Below are positions 1 through 6,446 of a DNA stretch of 8,454 nt, piece after piece; position 1 is the first letter of the stretch, and every line of letters starts with the position of its first letter. The position numbers and the translations under genes were made by a program. The notes under the pieces were generated by a model. The model did no database searches and was not told where the DNA came from. It saw only the letters and a program-made list of their open reading frames with translations. This DNA is from CAZTJA01 sp964613745 (GTDB lineage: Bacteria; Desulfobacterota; Desulfomonilia; Desulfomonilales; Desulfomonilaceae): NCBI GenBank assembly GCA_964613745.1, contig CAZTJA010000126.1, forward strand, positions 1 to 8,454, given 5' to 3'.

Positions 1-1
1 A

Positions 2-82
2 GAGTTGCTGTCCGCAGAGCATAGTGGAATCCTCTCATTTGGAGTAGATCCGCCGTTGATTTATCTGGATTATGTTGTCTAG
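2..82 (+). CDS. Possible 3' tail of an upstream gene (partial)
   Basis: This frame is open from the left edge to a TAG at 80-82 and would encode about 26 residues ending in Tyr-Leu-Asp-Tyr-Val-Val. The other two plus-strand frames stop sooner, at codon 8 and after about 14 codons. The tail is too short to assign to a family. A competing minus-strand frame also stays open from an ATG at 107-105 to the left edge (about 35 codons), so both strand and reality are uncertain. It is listed only because a gene running off the left edge is likely in such dense sequence. Confidence 0.25.
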   Translation, partial: ELLSAEHSGILSFGVDPPLIYLDYVV

Positions 83-108
83 GTCGGATAATCTCAAACC
101 AAATCATT

Positions 109-114
109 GAGGGA
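109..114 (+). promoter_or_regulatory. Ribosome binding site of the coiled-coil protein gene
   Basis: The GAGGGA sequence lies 9 bases before the ATG at 124. It is a good Shine-Dalgarno match at normal spacing and supports that start. Confidence 0.6.
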
Positions 115-123
115 CGGTGTGGA

Positions 124-699
124 ATGGGAAATCGAGGTAAAATTTTAGTCGTTTTGTGTTCAGTCCTTGTATGTGCATTATCCCAAGTCGGTCCGGTAGC
201 TTCCCAAGATGTGTTCAGCCAAATCGATCAGTTGAGAAAAGACCTGAACGATACCCGAACCGAGTTAAACGATCTGAAATCTCTCGTTTATCAAATGCGC
301 AAGAATATGCTGCACAATATCGACAGCGATAAACCTGCAACGGCGGCTCCTCCTGATGTCAAGCAGCGCACCGAATCTCCGCAGATCAGCGATGAAGAAT
401 TGACGAGGATTATCTGCAAGGCGGTGGGCGATTTCTTTTCCGATGCCGACAGGGTGCTCAGGATGACGAATCCTGATGAAGCACAGGCCCGAATGTCCGA
501 GGTTTTCAAGAAATTGAACGGGACATTGCAGAAGTATTCCGGACTACATCGGGTATCCAAGCTGCTCGACATCTATGAAGGTTTGGCCTGGGACGTGTAC
601 ACCGCCGTAGAAATGCGCTACAGCCTCCTGGGAAACCGGGATTTTCTCGAAATGCTCAACAAGCACAAGAAGAAGTATAACGATACATGCCCCAAATAA
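124..699 (+). CDS. Exported coiled-coil protein of unknown function
   Basis: The 191-residue product is not one I recognise. Residues 1-28 look like a Sec signal peptide: basic Asn-Arg-Gly-Lys, a hydrophobic core, then a likely cleavage site after Val-Ala-Ser near residue 27. There is no good lipobox. Residues 31-62 have a heptad-like pattern of Leu/Ile with Asp/Lys/Arg, predicting a coiled coil. Residues about 68-88 form a Pro/Ala/Thr-rich linker. The rest looks alpha-helical and carries two cysteines, Cys98 and one three residues from the C-terminus, which could form a disulfide after export. The start is supported by a Shine-Dalgarno sequence 9 bases upstream. The next gene begins more than 200 bases later, so this gene is probably transcribed separately. 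A periplasmic or envelope location is inferred. No enzymatic motif is visible. Confidence 0.8.
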   Translation: MGNRGKILVVLCSVLVCALSQVGPVASQDVFSQIDQLRKDLNDTRTELNDLKSLVYQMRKNMLHNIDSDKPATAAPPDVKQRTESPQISDEELTRIICKAVGDFFSDADRVLRMTNPDEAQARMSEVFKKLNGTLQKYSGLHRVSKLLDIYEGLAWDVYTAVEMRYSLLGNRDFLEMLNKHKKKYNDTCPK

Positions 700-911
700 T
701 TTGAGCACATCGAGAATTCTTCTTGCAGGCAATCCATTATTGTTGGTTTCGTTCAAAGCCGTCGTGACGAGCGGTCCAAAGGCTCAGATTCGTTAGGATA
801 GCTCATCTTATCGACGGATCGGGGCCGGCGGGGACCACCTTTTAAATTTGCCGAGAAAATGGTAGTAATCTCTTCACGAAACGGCATTTGATAAGGTTGG
901 TTCATCTATTC

Positions 912-1457
912 ATGAGAAATTGGTTAAGCATATTTCTAAGGGCTTTCATCATAGCGGTGTTGTCGGGAAGTCTTGGCTTACTCTTCAATATGTCTTCGGA
1001 CAAAAAGCTTCCATTGGTGTACATTCCTCCACAGGAAATAACGATTGCCGGTCTCAAGGTCCCCGTTATCAATGAAAAAGAGGCATTTGCCTTGTATGAT
1101 TCCCCGGATACGACTTTCGTAGACACACGTAAACGGGAAGACTACATGGAAGGCCACATCAAAGGAGCCGTGTTTCTGACTCCCGAAAACATGGAAGAGC
1201 TTTTCCCAGAAGCTGAACCGCTAATGCCCCCGGAAAACAAGCTCGTTCTGTATTGTTACGGCCCGGAATGCGATATGGCTGAACAGGTTGCGGCATTCAT
1301 TTCAAAGCTGGGCTACACGAACCTGGCCATAATGTCATCGGGAATGCGAGCCTGGGAAAGGGCCGGTTACCCCATTCAGGGCTCTTCACGGACAACTCAT
1401 CGTGATTCTCAGCCCAGAACCGGGGAAAGATCGGAACCTAGCAGGAGCCTACAATGA
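912..1457 (+). CDS. Membrane-anchored rhodanese-like domain protein
   Basis: This is a single-domain rhodanese-fold protein (sulfurtransferase family) of 181 residues from the ATG at 912. A TTG at 888 in the same frame would add 8 residues. ATG is preferred because neither has a strong ribosome binding site and an AAGGTTGG stretch lies 11 bases before 912. Numbering below is from the TTG. Residues about 11-34 form a hydrophobic N-terminal segment, either a signal anchor or a signal peptide, so the domain should face the periplasm. Family features visible are Val-Asp-Thr-Arg at 78-81, Gly-His-Ile-Lys-Gly-Ala at 89-94, the active-site loop beginning at Cys123, and the closing Gly-Met-Arg-Ala-Trp at 152-156. 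The loop reads Cys-Tyr-Gly-Pro-Glu-Cys, so it has a second cysteine, Cys128, that many rhodaneses lack. That could allow a disulfide or persulfide relay. The C-terminal 25 residues are polar and likely disordered. The stop overlaps the next start as ATGA, indicating translational coupling with the MauE-like gene. The in vivo substrate is unknown. Confidence 0.85.
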   Translation: MRNWLSIFLRAFIIAVLSGSLGLLFNMSSDKKLPLVYIPPQEITIAGLKVPVINEKEAFALYDSPDTTFVDTRKREDYMEGHIKGAVFLTPENMEELFPEAEPLMPPENKLVLYCYGPECDMAEQVAAFISKLGYTNLAIMSSGMRAWERAGYPIQGSSRTTHRDSQPRTGERSEPSRSLQ

Positions 1458-1897
1458 AATACGCTATTCTGGCCGCCCGAATCGGAATCGGTTTACTTTT
1501 CTTATACGCAAGTTTTTACAAAGTGTTGGACCCTGCAACATTTGCAATCGCAGTCCGGAATTACATGATCGTTCCGCCGGAATGGTCCAACTTCATAGCC
1601 CTCACCCTACCCTGGATAGAGTTCGTGGTAGGGATTTTCCTTATTTTCGGCATAGAAATTCAACCCTCGGCATTGTTAACAACTGGAATGTTGGCTGTCT
1701 TTTTCGGAGCCGTCATTTACGCCTACTCAATTGGATTGAATATTGATTGCGGGTGTTTTGGGTCAGCCGAAAATTCTGCCGGACGAATTGGAATCCAGCA
1801 CATAGTTCGAGATGCAATCGTGCTTCTCATTTCAGCTTCAGTCCTCTTTTTCGACAAAGGCGATTTTAGTTTTTCCAACATGCGCATTCGCTTCTGA
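1454..1897 (+). CDS. MauE/DoxX family redox-associated membrane protein
   Basis: The 147-residue product is an integral membrane protein with four predicted helices, near residues 5-22, 46-66, 72-94 and 114-133. The Leu-Pro-Trp-Ile-Glu segment (52-56) and the Asp-Cys-Gly-Cys-Phe-Gly motif (98-103) are hallmarks of the MauE branch of the DoxX-like superfamily. Family members are linked to disulfide or cofactor maturation, for example MauE in methylamine dehydrogenase biogenesis. Cys99 and Cys101 are candidate redox cysteines. A strong AGGAG at 1443-1447 precedes the ATG at 1454, which overlaps the rhodanese stop codon. No methylamine dehydrogenase genes are present, so a role in methylamine use is unlikely. 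The rhodanese partnership suggests thiol or sulfur transfer across or at the membrane, which is inference. Length and topology are normal for the family. Confidence 0.88.
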   Translation: MKYAILAARIGIGLLFLYASFYKVLDPATFAIAVRNYMIVPPEWSNFIALTLPWIEFVVGIFLIFGIEIQPSALLTTGMLAVFFGAVIYAYSIGLNIDCGCFGSAENSAGRIGIQHIVRDAIVLLISASVLFFDKGDFSFSNMRIRF

Positions 1898-1899
1898 TC

Positions 1900-1904
1900 G
1901 GAAG
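1900..1904 (+). promoter_or_regulatory. Ribosome binding site fixing the HEAT gene start
   Basis: The GGAAG at 1900-1904 lies 7 bases before the ATG at 1912 but only 1 base before the in-frame ATG at 1906. It therefore favours 1912 as the start. Confidence 0.5.
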
Positions 1905-1911
1905 TATGCCA

Positions 1912-3234
1912 ATGAAATACGCAGCAATATTCCTCCTGCTTTTTATGCTGATTGCCCCGGTGAGTTCCAACGGAGAACAGGCGAACGAGCCGTCCTTAAG
2001 AAAACTTGAAAGTTCCGATCCCTCCATCAGAATCCAGGGAATACATGAACTGTCGGGTGGCTGAATCAGGTCCAACCGGTCGGTTCGACCGATTTTGGGA
2101 TTGTTAAACGATTCATCTCCGGAAGTCCGCAGAGCTGCAGTCCGGGCACTCGGGAATTTTCCTTCCGAAGAGACCGAGATAGTTCCTGTCCTAATTTCGG
2201 CACTCTCCGATTCGGACGAACAATTCAGGCAGGCTGCTATTTTGTCCCTCGGGCACCTCGGCGCACATTCAAAATCGGCTGAAGACGCTTTAAGAGTAGC
2301 TGCAGAAGACTCAGACGAGGCTACCGCATTATATGCACTGACTGCTCTTGCAGGCATAGGCAAATCTGATCCTTCCGCAATCCCGAAGCTGTTGGAAGCC
2401 ATGAACAGCACCGACACGCAACTGTCTTCTTATGCCATTGCCGGCCTTTTGAAAATGGCGAATGCCAATCCGGACAAATTTGCCCGTGAGATCAATCAAC
2501 AGCTCAACACCCTAAAGAATGGGCGAAATCTGGATAATTTGGTCAAACTCACGGGAATGTTGAGACAAAAGCCGTCTGAATTGAAAAACTTCGTATTTGA
2601 ACGTTATGATGTGGTCAGCACGACAAGTAAGGCAGGCATTCTGCACATTCTTTCCTACTCTCCCGAAGAATCAGAGTTATCAACTGATATCATAAAGAAA
2701 GCAATCAACGATCCCGATGCCAATATACGCAGGTTGGGAATAAATCTGTCACACAGACTCGGCGAACAGGACTTCCGCCGTCTTGTCCCGCATTTTTTGA
2801 AGGATTCAGAACCGGCAAACAGGATGACGGGTTTGATGGTGCTGAGAAACTCCAGGCACAAGGTCCCGGAAGCTGCGTCACTGGTGATCAAAATGTCGGC
2901 TGACCCTATTCTGGACGTTCGAGTGGCCGCTGTTTCGGTTCTCGATAATGTGCTGAATTCGCAGACCGAACTCTTAACCATGTATGAAAAACTACTCAAC
3001 GACCCGGAGCCGCAGGTTCGATTAGCCGTGCTGAAGAGATTGGCATCCTTCGGTACTTCAGAACCAATCAGTAAATTATTGGACCGGGCAAAACCCAATG
3101 AATCCAATCCTTATGTCTTGAGCCATCTTAATGCGACACTCAATGGAGCAAAGGGCCTAAGCTCAGCTTCGGAAATCGCTGAATTCTATTTGCAGGATTT
3201 GAAGAGAATGCCGGGAGAGGATCTTACGAGGTAA
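1912..3234 (+). CDS. Exported HEAT-repeat protein, frame interrupted by TGA
   Basis: The reading frame runs from ATG 1912 to TAA 3232-3234 (440 codons) with one internal TGA at codon 51. Without readthrough only the downstream part, from TTG 2095 (379 residues), looks like a conventional gene. Residues 1-22 form a signal peptide with a basic Lys-Tyr start, a Leu/Phe-rich core and a Ser-Ser end, so export is predicted. The remainder is tandem HEAT-type helical repeats of about 31-33 residues. They are clearest as Asp-Pro-Ser-Ile-Arg before the TGA and Ser-Pro-Glu-Val-Arg-Arg just after it, then Asp-Ser-Asp-Glu-Gln-Phe-Arg, Asp-Pro-Asp-Ala-Asn-Ile-Arg, Asp-Pro-Ile-Leu-Asp-Val-Arg and Asp-Pro-Glu-Pro-Gln-Val-Arg. 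The repeat periodicity (about 33 then 32 residues) continues across the TGA, so both sides once formed one protein. HEAT solenoids are binding scaffolds, and the partner is unknown. The downstream part has no cysteine. The gene starts 14 bases after the MauE-like gene, so it is probably in the same operon. Its 3' end overlaps the convergent aroQ by 11 bases. Confidence 0.75.
2062..2064 (+). other. In-frame TGA inside the HEAT-repeat gene
   Basis: The TGA follows Leu-Ser-Gly-Gly, and the same frame continues open to 3234. The residue falls in the loop between the two helices of the first HEAT repeat. Three readings are possible. The first is a single nonsense change, for example from TGG. The second is a pair of compensating indels: one base missing just before 2058 and one extra G near 2082 would give Gly-Trp-Leu-Asn-Gln-Val-Gln-Pro-Val-Val-Arg-Pro, which resembles a normal HEAT loop. 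The third is programmed readthrough or selenocysteine insertion. The sequence alone does not decide. Confidence 0.8.
2077..2091 (+). other. Perfect 6-bp hairpin 12 bases after the TGA
   Basis: CGGTCG, loop GTT, CGACCG form a perfect GC-rich stem inside the HEAT coding sequence. If the closing C-G pair opens, the loop becomes GGTTC. The loop starts 19 bases after the TGA, a distance similar to the apical loop of bacterial SECIS elements as I recall them for E. coli fdhF. No bulged U is evident in the stem. A U-tract does not follow, so it is not a terminator. It may be coincidental. Confidence 0.35.
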
Positions 3235-3664
3235 TTTTCAGGATTCCGGCCATTGCGGACAGTCCTAGAATATACGAATCCGGACCAAAACCGCTGATAA
3301 TACCCTTTGCAACACCGGCCGTTACCGATGTTGCTCGGAAGGGCTCACGAGCATGAATATTGGATAGATGAACTTCGACGACAGGCAATCCTGACCCTGC
3401 CAATGCATCCCGCAGAGCAACACTGGTATGTGTGAAGCCTCCCGGATTGATTATTATACCTTTGGCCCAGTTCATAGCTTCCTGAATTGCATCGATCAGG
3501 ACGCCTTCGTGGTTGGATTGGCAAAAGCTTACTTCCAGATTGCGGTTGGCAGCCCAAAGGATCATCTGATCATTGATTTGATCGAGAGTCGTCGTTCCGT
3601 AAATCTCAGGCTCTCTTATACCCAGCATATTCAAATTAGGGCCGTGGATAACGAGTATTCTCAT
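3224..3664 (-). CDS. aroQ: Type II 3-dehydroquinate dehydratase AroQ
   Basis: AroQ converts 3-dehydroquinate to 3-dehydroshikimate in the cytoplasm, the third step of the shikimate pathway. The 146 residues match the usual length of this small dodecameric class. Visible signatures are Gly-Pro-Asn-Leu-Asn-Met-Leu-Gly (8-15), Arg17 and catalytic Tyr22 in the lid loop, Asn-Pro-Gly-Gly-Phe-Thr-His-Thr-Ser (73-81), catalytic His99 in Val-His-Leu-Ser-Asn, and Arg110. All key residues are intact. It is the last gene seen in the operon, starting 9 bases after the aroKB stop. That stop is doubled (TAG TAG), and no strong ribosome binding site lies in the gap, so translation may be coupled to aroKB. 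Its final 11 bases overlap the 3' end of the convergent HEAT gene, and no terminator hairpin with a T-run is visible. Confidence 0.96.
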   Translation of the reverse strand: MRILVIHGPNLNMLGIREPEIYGTTTLDQINDQMILWAANRNLEVSFCQSNHEGVLIDAIQEAMNWAKGIIINPGGFTHTSVALRDALAGSGLPVVEVHLSNIHAREPFRATSVTAGVAKGIISGFGPDSYILGLSAMAGILKITS

Positions 3665-3673
3665 TGGATACTA

Positions 3674-5299
3674 CTACTTTCGGCTGTCTTTCATCTCAGC
3701 CAGAATATTTTCGATTAATTCCGCTTCAACCTGAATTCCATGAACCACATCGCCGATATCTTTGATGAGCACGAATCGAAACTGCCCTGCCACGGATTTC
3801 TTGTCGCTCTTCATGGATTCCATAATTTGACTCACGCTGCTTGTGTGAGTTACAGGAAGATCGTATTTGATAAGAACCCCGTGAAGTCTGTCAACAATTT
3901 TGTTGTCACACAACTGGAGTTCTGAGGAGATTTTGGCGGCTGCAATCAAACCAACGGCAACTGCATCACCATGGCTGATGGAATAATCACTGACTTTCTC
4001 AAGAGCATGGCCGACGGTATGTCCGAGATTCAGCACTTCGCGGTAACCGGTTTCCAAGGGATCACTTTGCACTACTCTAATCTTTACGGCCGCTGATCTT
4101 CGCACCATTTCGGAATTCGGTGACAGGGGCGAATTTAATTCAAAGGTTTCAAAAAGTTCTTTGTCATCAATTATGCAGTGTTTGATTACTTCAGCCATTC
4201 CATTCCGAATCTCGGATTCAGGCAAAGTCTTGATGGCCGACGTTTGTGTTACAACCGCCAGCGGCTGCTTGAATGCTCCCACAAGATTTTTTCCTTGGAG
4301 CAGATCAACTCCCGTTTTGCCGCCGATGCTCGCGTCCACCATTGACAGGAGCGTTGTGGGGCACTGCACCAGAGCAACTCCACGCATGTATGTCGCTGCG
4401 GCAAAACCTGCAAGATCTCCCACGACGCCGCCTCCAAGGGCTATTACGGCTCCTCGTCGATCAAGCCCGTTCCTGACAAATGCGGAATAGAGTTTCGCAA
4501 GTTCCACGAGATTCTTGCTTTGTTCCCCGGCTGGAATAACATAGGCAAATGGATCAAAGCCTGCTTGGCACAAAGAAGCTACAACGGAATTCAAGTACAG
4601 TGTTTCCACATTTGAATCGGTGACAACCGCAATCTTAGGTGAAAAACCTCTTGACTGGAGAATTGCGCCCAGCAAATTGTGTGACTTCGGCCCATGTATC
4701 ACAGAATATCCGGAATTATTGCCGCTGCTGACTGACAGCATCTTTGCAGTCCCAAATTCAGCGGCGACCGACATCACATCCTGGGTAATTTCCGGAATCG
4801 TCTTGTTTGACGTGTCCACATGAAAGGGCAGTGCATCGTAAGCCGGCGCTCTTTGGATCAGCAATTCATGGATTCGTTGTTCAGGATCGTCCACATTCAA
4901 AAGCGGCCGAGCAGCGGATCCGCTAACACGGGAAAGAATGGTCTTGGGGGTCGCCTTCAAATTGACTATCAGACCTGAGCTGAGGAGCAGTGATCTGTTC
5001 TCAGGTGAAATAACGGTTCCACCGCCGGCCGCCACCACTGTCCTATCCAACGAAATAATTTCCCTACATAACTCAGATTCAAGGGACCTGAAGTAAGCCT
5101 CTCCGCTCTCTTCAAAAATGGCGGCAATTGATCTGGATTCCCGAGACTCAATCTCTTCATCCATATCCAGGAAGTCCCATCCGAGTTCTTCCGCAAGCAT
5201 TTTTCCGACTTCGGTCTTGCCCGTTCCCATAAAGCCGGTCAATACGATTTTTCGGACTTCCAGTTTAGAATTATTCATAACCGAATCGCCATGGCTCAT
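3674..5299 (-). CDS. aroKB: Bifunctional shikimate kinase / 3-dehydroquinate synthase AroKB
   Basis: The 541-residue product fuses two shikimate-pathway enzymes. Residues about 17-180 are shikimate kinase (AroK), which phosphorylates shikimate to shikimate-3-phosphate. It shows the Walker A Gly-Phe-Met-Gly-Thr-Gly-Lys-Thr (22-29), shikimate-binding Asp45/Asp47, Arg71, Gly-Gly-Gly (92-94), lid Arg131 in Arg-Pro-Leu-Leu, and Arg150. Residues about 195-541 are 3-dehydroquinate synthase (AroB), which converts DAHP to 3-dehydroquinate using NAD and a divalent metal. It shows Gly-Gly-Gly-Val-Val-Gly-Asp (289-295), the Pro-Thr-Thr-Leu-Leu segment (314-318), and metal ligands Glu370 (Gly-Met-Ala-Glu), His427 (Leu-Gly-His) and His443 (Ser-His-Gly-Asp). 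Both halves look complete and active. The start may be ATG 5299, overlapping aroC by 29 bases, or the in-frame ATG 5278, overlapping it by 8. The shorter overlap matches the other junctions of this operon, but neither ATG has a clear ribosome binding site. Confidence 0.95.
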   Translation of the reverse strand: MSHGDSVMNNSKLEVRKIVLTGFMGTGKTEVGKMLAEELGWDFLDMDEEIESRESRSIAAIFEESGEAYFRSLESELCREIISLDRTVVAAGGGTVISPENRSLLLSSGLIVNLKATPKTILSRVSGSAARPLLNVDDPEQRIHELLIQRAPAYDALPFHVDTSNKTIPEITQDVMSVAAEFGTAKMLSVSSGNNSGYSVIHGPKSHNLLGAILQSRGFSPKIAVVTDSNVETLYLNSVVASLCQAGFDPFAYVIPAGEQSKNLVELAKLYSAFVRNGLDRRGAVIALGGGVVGDLAGFAAATYMRGVALVQCPTTLLSMVDASIGGKTGVDLLQGKNLVGAFKQPLAVVTQTSAIKTLPESEIRNGMAEVIKHCIIDDKELFETFELNSPLSPNSEMVRRSAAVKIRVVQSDPLETGYREVLNLGHTVGHALEKVSDYSISHGDAVAVGLIAAAKISSELQLCDNKIVDRLHGVLIKYDLPVTHTSSVSQIMESMKSDKKSVAGQFRFVLIKDIGDVVHGIQVEAELIENILAEMKDSRK

Positions 5300-6446
5300 T
5301 ATTCATAGGGACTTCAGAAATTTTGGCGGAGCGTAATGCTTCAAACCGAGGCTTCATTTCAGCAACCGAATCTCCGCCAAGCTTTCTCATAAGTTCATCC
5401 GCCAAAACATAGCAGACCATTGCTTCGGCAACAACTGCAGCCCTTGGGACCGCACAAATATCGCTCCTTTCGTAAATGGTTCGGGCAGTCTCTCCCGTAC
5501 TGAGATTGACCGAATCCATCCCTTTGAGAAGCGTGCTGATGGGCTTCATGGCCGCTCTCACAATGATGGGCAACCCGGATGTTATTCCACCCTCTATGCC
5601 TCCCGACCGGTTGGTTTGTCTGCAAAGGAATCCCGACTCACCGGTCGTGAGCACATCATGAACTTCGGATCCCGGCTTCCGACAATTATCAAAGGCATTA
5701 CCGATTTCGACTCCTTTGATGGCCTGAATTGATCCAACCGCTCCCATTAGTCGACCGGATATTCTTCGGTCCCAGTGTACATGGCTTCCTAAACCTGCGG
5801 GCACGTTCACCGCCATCACTTCGAAGACTCCGCCCAATGTTTCGCCGGAGGAGCGACTTCGGTCAATAAGATTTATCATTTCTTGAGCGGCAGTAGGATC
5901 AGGGCATCTTACCGGATTGTCTTCGGCCAATTTCATGAGCTGCGTAAAGTCGACATGTTCAGGAGGGCATGCTTCAATGTTTCCGATTGAAACAACATAG
6001 GACCCAACTGCAATTCCGAAGTACGAAAGCAATGACCTGCACAGCGCACCAACCGACACACGGGCGGCCGTTTCCCTGGCCGATGCCCTTTCAAGTCCGA
6101 GGCGCAGATCATGATAGTTGTATTTTATGGCGGCGTTAAGATCCGCATGACCGGGTCGCGGTATTGTCATGGGTGATATGTCCCGGTTGCGCCATGATGC
6201 AAAATCACGATTCGTTATGACCATGCAAATGGGTCCGCCGGTGGTGAGTTTATTCATTACACCAGCGGTAAATTTCACGGTGTCCGTCTCAATGGACATT
6301 CGGCCGCCGGAACCTTCACTTTTCTGACGGCGTTTCAGGTCCTGATTAATGATACCGGGCTCCAAGGGCAATCCCGCAGGGAAGCCTTCGACAATGGCGG
6401 TCAACTCGGGTCCGTGAGATTCGCCGGCAGTTAAAAACCTAATCAT
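5271..6446 (-). CDS. aroC: Chorismate synthase AroC
   Basis: AroC removes phosphate from 5-enolpyruvylshikimate-3-phosphate to form chorismate, the last step of the common aromatic pathway, and needs reduced FMN. The 391-residue length is normal. Signatures seen are Gly-Glu-Ser-His-Gly (8-12, catalytic His11), Arg-Pro-Gly-His-Ala-Asp (97-102), Ala-Ser-Ala-Arg-Glu-Thr-Ala (121-127), Asn-Arg-Ser-Gly-Gly-Ile-Glu-Gly-Gly (279-287) and Ser-Asp-Ile-Cys-Ala-Val-Pro-Arg-Ala (328-336). The start ATG at 6446-6444 overlaps the aroE end by 8 bases. A GAGGAAAG Shine-Dalgarno sequence lies 9 bases upstream (6463-6456), the clearest in the operon. The 3' end overlaps the start of aroKB. The protein is expected to be a cytoplasmic tetramer. 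No flavin reductase domain is fused to it. Confidence 0.96.
   Translation of the reverse strand: MIRFLTAGESHGPELTAIVEGFPAGLPLEPGIINQDLKRRQKSEGSGGRMSIETDTVKFTAGVMNKLTTGGPICMVITNRDFASWRNRDISPMTIPRPGHADLNAAIKYNYHDLRLGLERASARETAARVSVGALCRSLLSYFGIAVGSYVVSIGNIEACPPEHVDFTQLMKLAEDNPVRCPDPTAAQEMINLIDRSRSSGETLGGVFEVMAVNVPAGLGSHVHWDRRISGRLMGAVGSIQAIKGVEIGNAFDNCRKPGSEVHDVLTTGESGFLCRQTNRSGGIEGGITSGLPIIVRAAMKPISTLLKGMDSVNLSTGETARTIYERSDICAVPRAAVVAEAMVCYVLADELMRKLGGDSVAEMKPRFEALRSAKISEVPMNNEPWRFGYE

Noticed and set aside
56..92. Possible promoter: TTGATT at 56-61 and GATAAT at 87-92.
   Set aside because: The spacing of 25 bases is too long for a sigma-70 promoter, and no better -35 element lies 16-18 bases before GATAAT.
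813..840. GC-rich stretch with GGCCGGC and GGGGACC before the rhodanese gene, considered as a terminator.
   Set aside because: Only short, imperfect pairing is possible and there is no following T-run on the plus strand.
888..911. TTG 888 as the start of the rhodanese-like protein.
   Set aside because: No Shine-Dalgarno sequence precedes it, and ATG 912 already gives a complete basic-hydrophobic membrane anchor. It is kept only as an alternative in the gene entry.
1452..1922. The same 13 bases, CAATGAAATACGC, occur at 1452-1464 and 1910-1922, spanning the starts of the MauE-like and HEAT genes.
   Set aside because: Both encode Met-Lys-Tyr-Ala at an N-terminus, and the similarity ends at once. 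Chance plus start-codon context explains it better than duplication.
1866..2417. Minus-strand open frame of 183 codons across the TGA region of the HEAT gene.
   Set aside because: Its Ser- and Ala-rich sequence has no recognisable domain and is antisense to clear HEAT repeats. It does not explain the TGA.
2095..3234. HEAT protein starting de novo at TTG 2095.
   Set aside because: No ribosome binding site fits, the start falls inside a HEAT helix, and the signal peptide and first half-repeat lie in the same frame upstream of the TGA.
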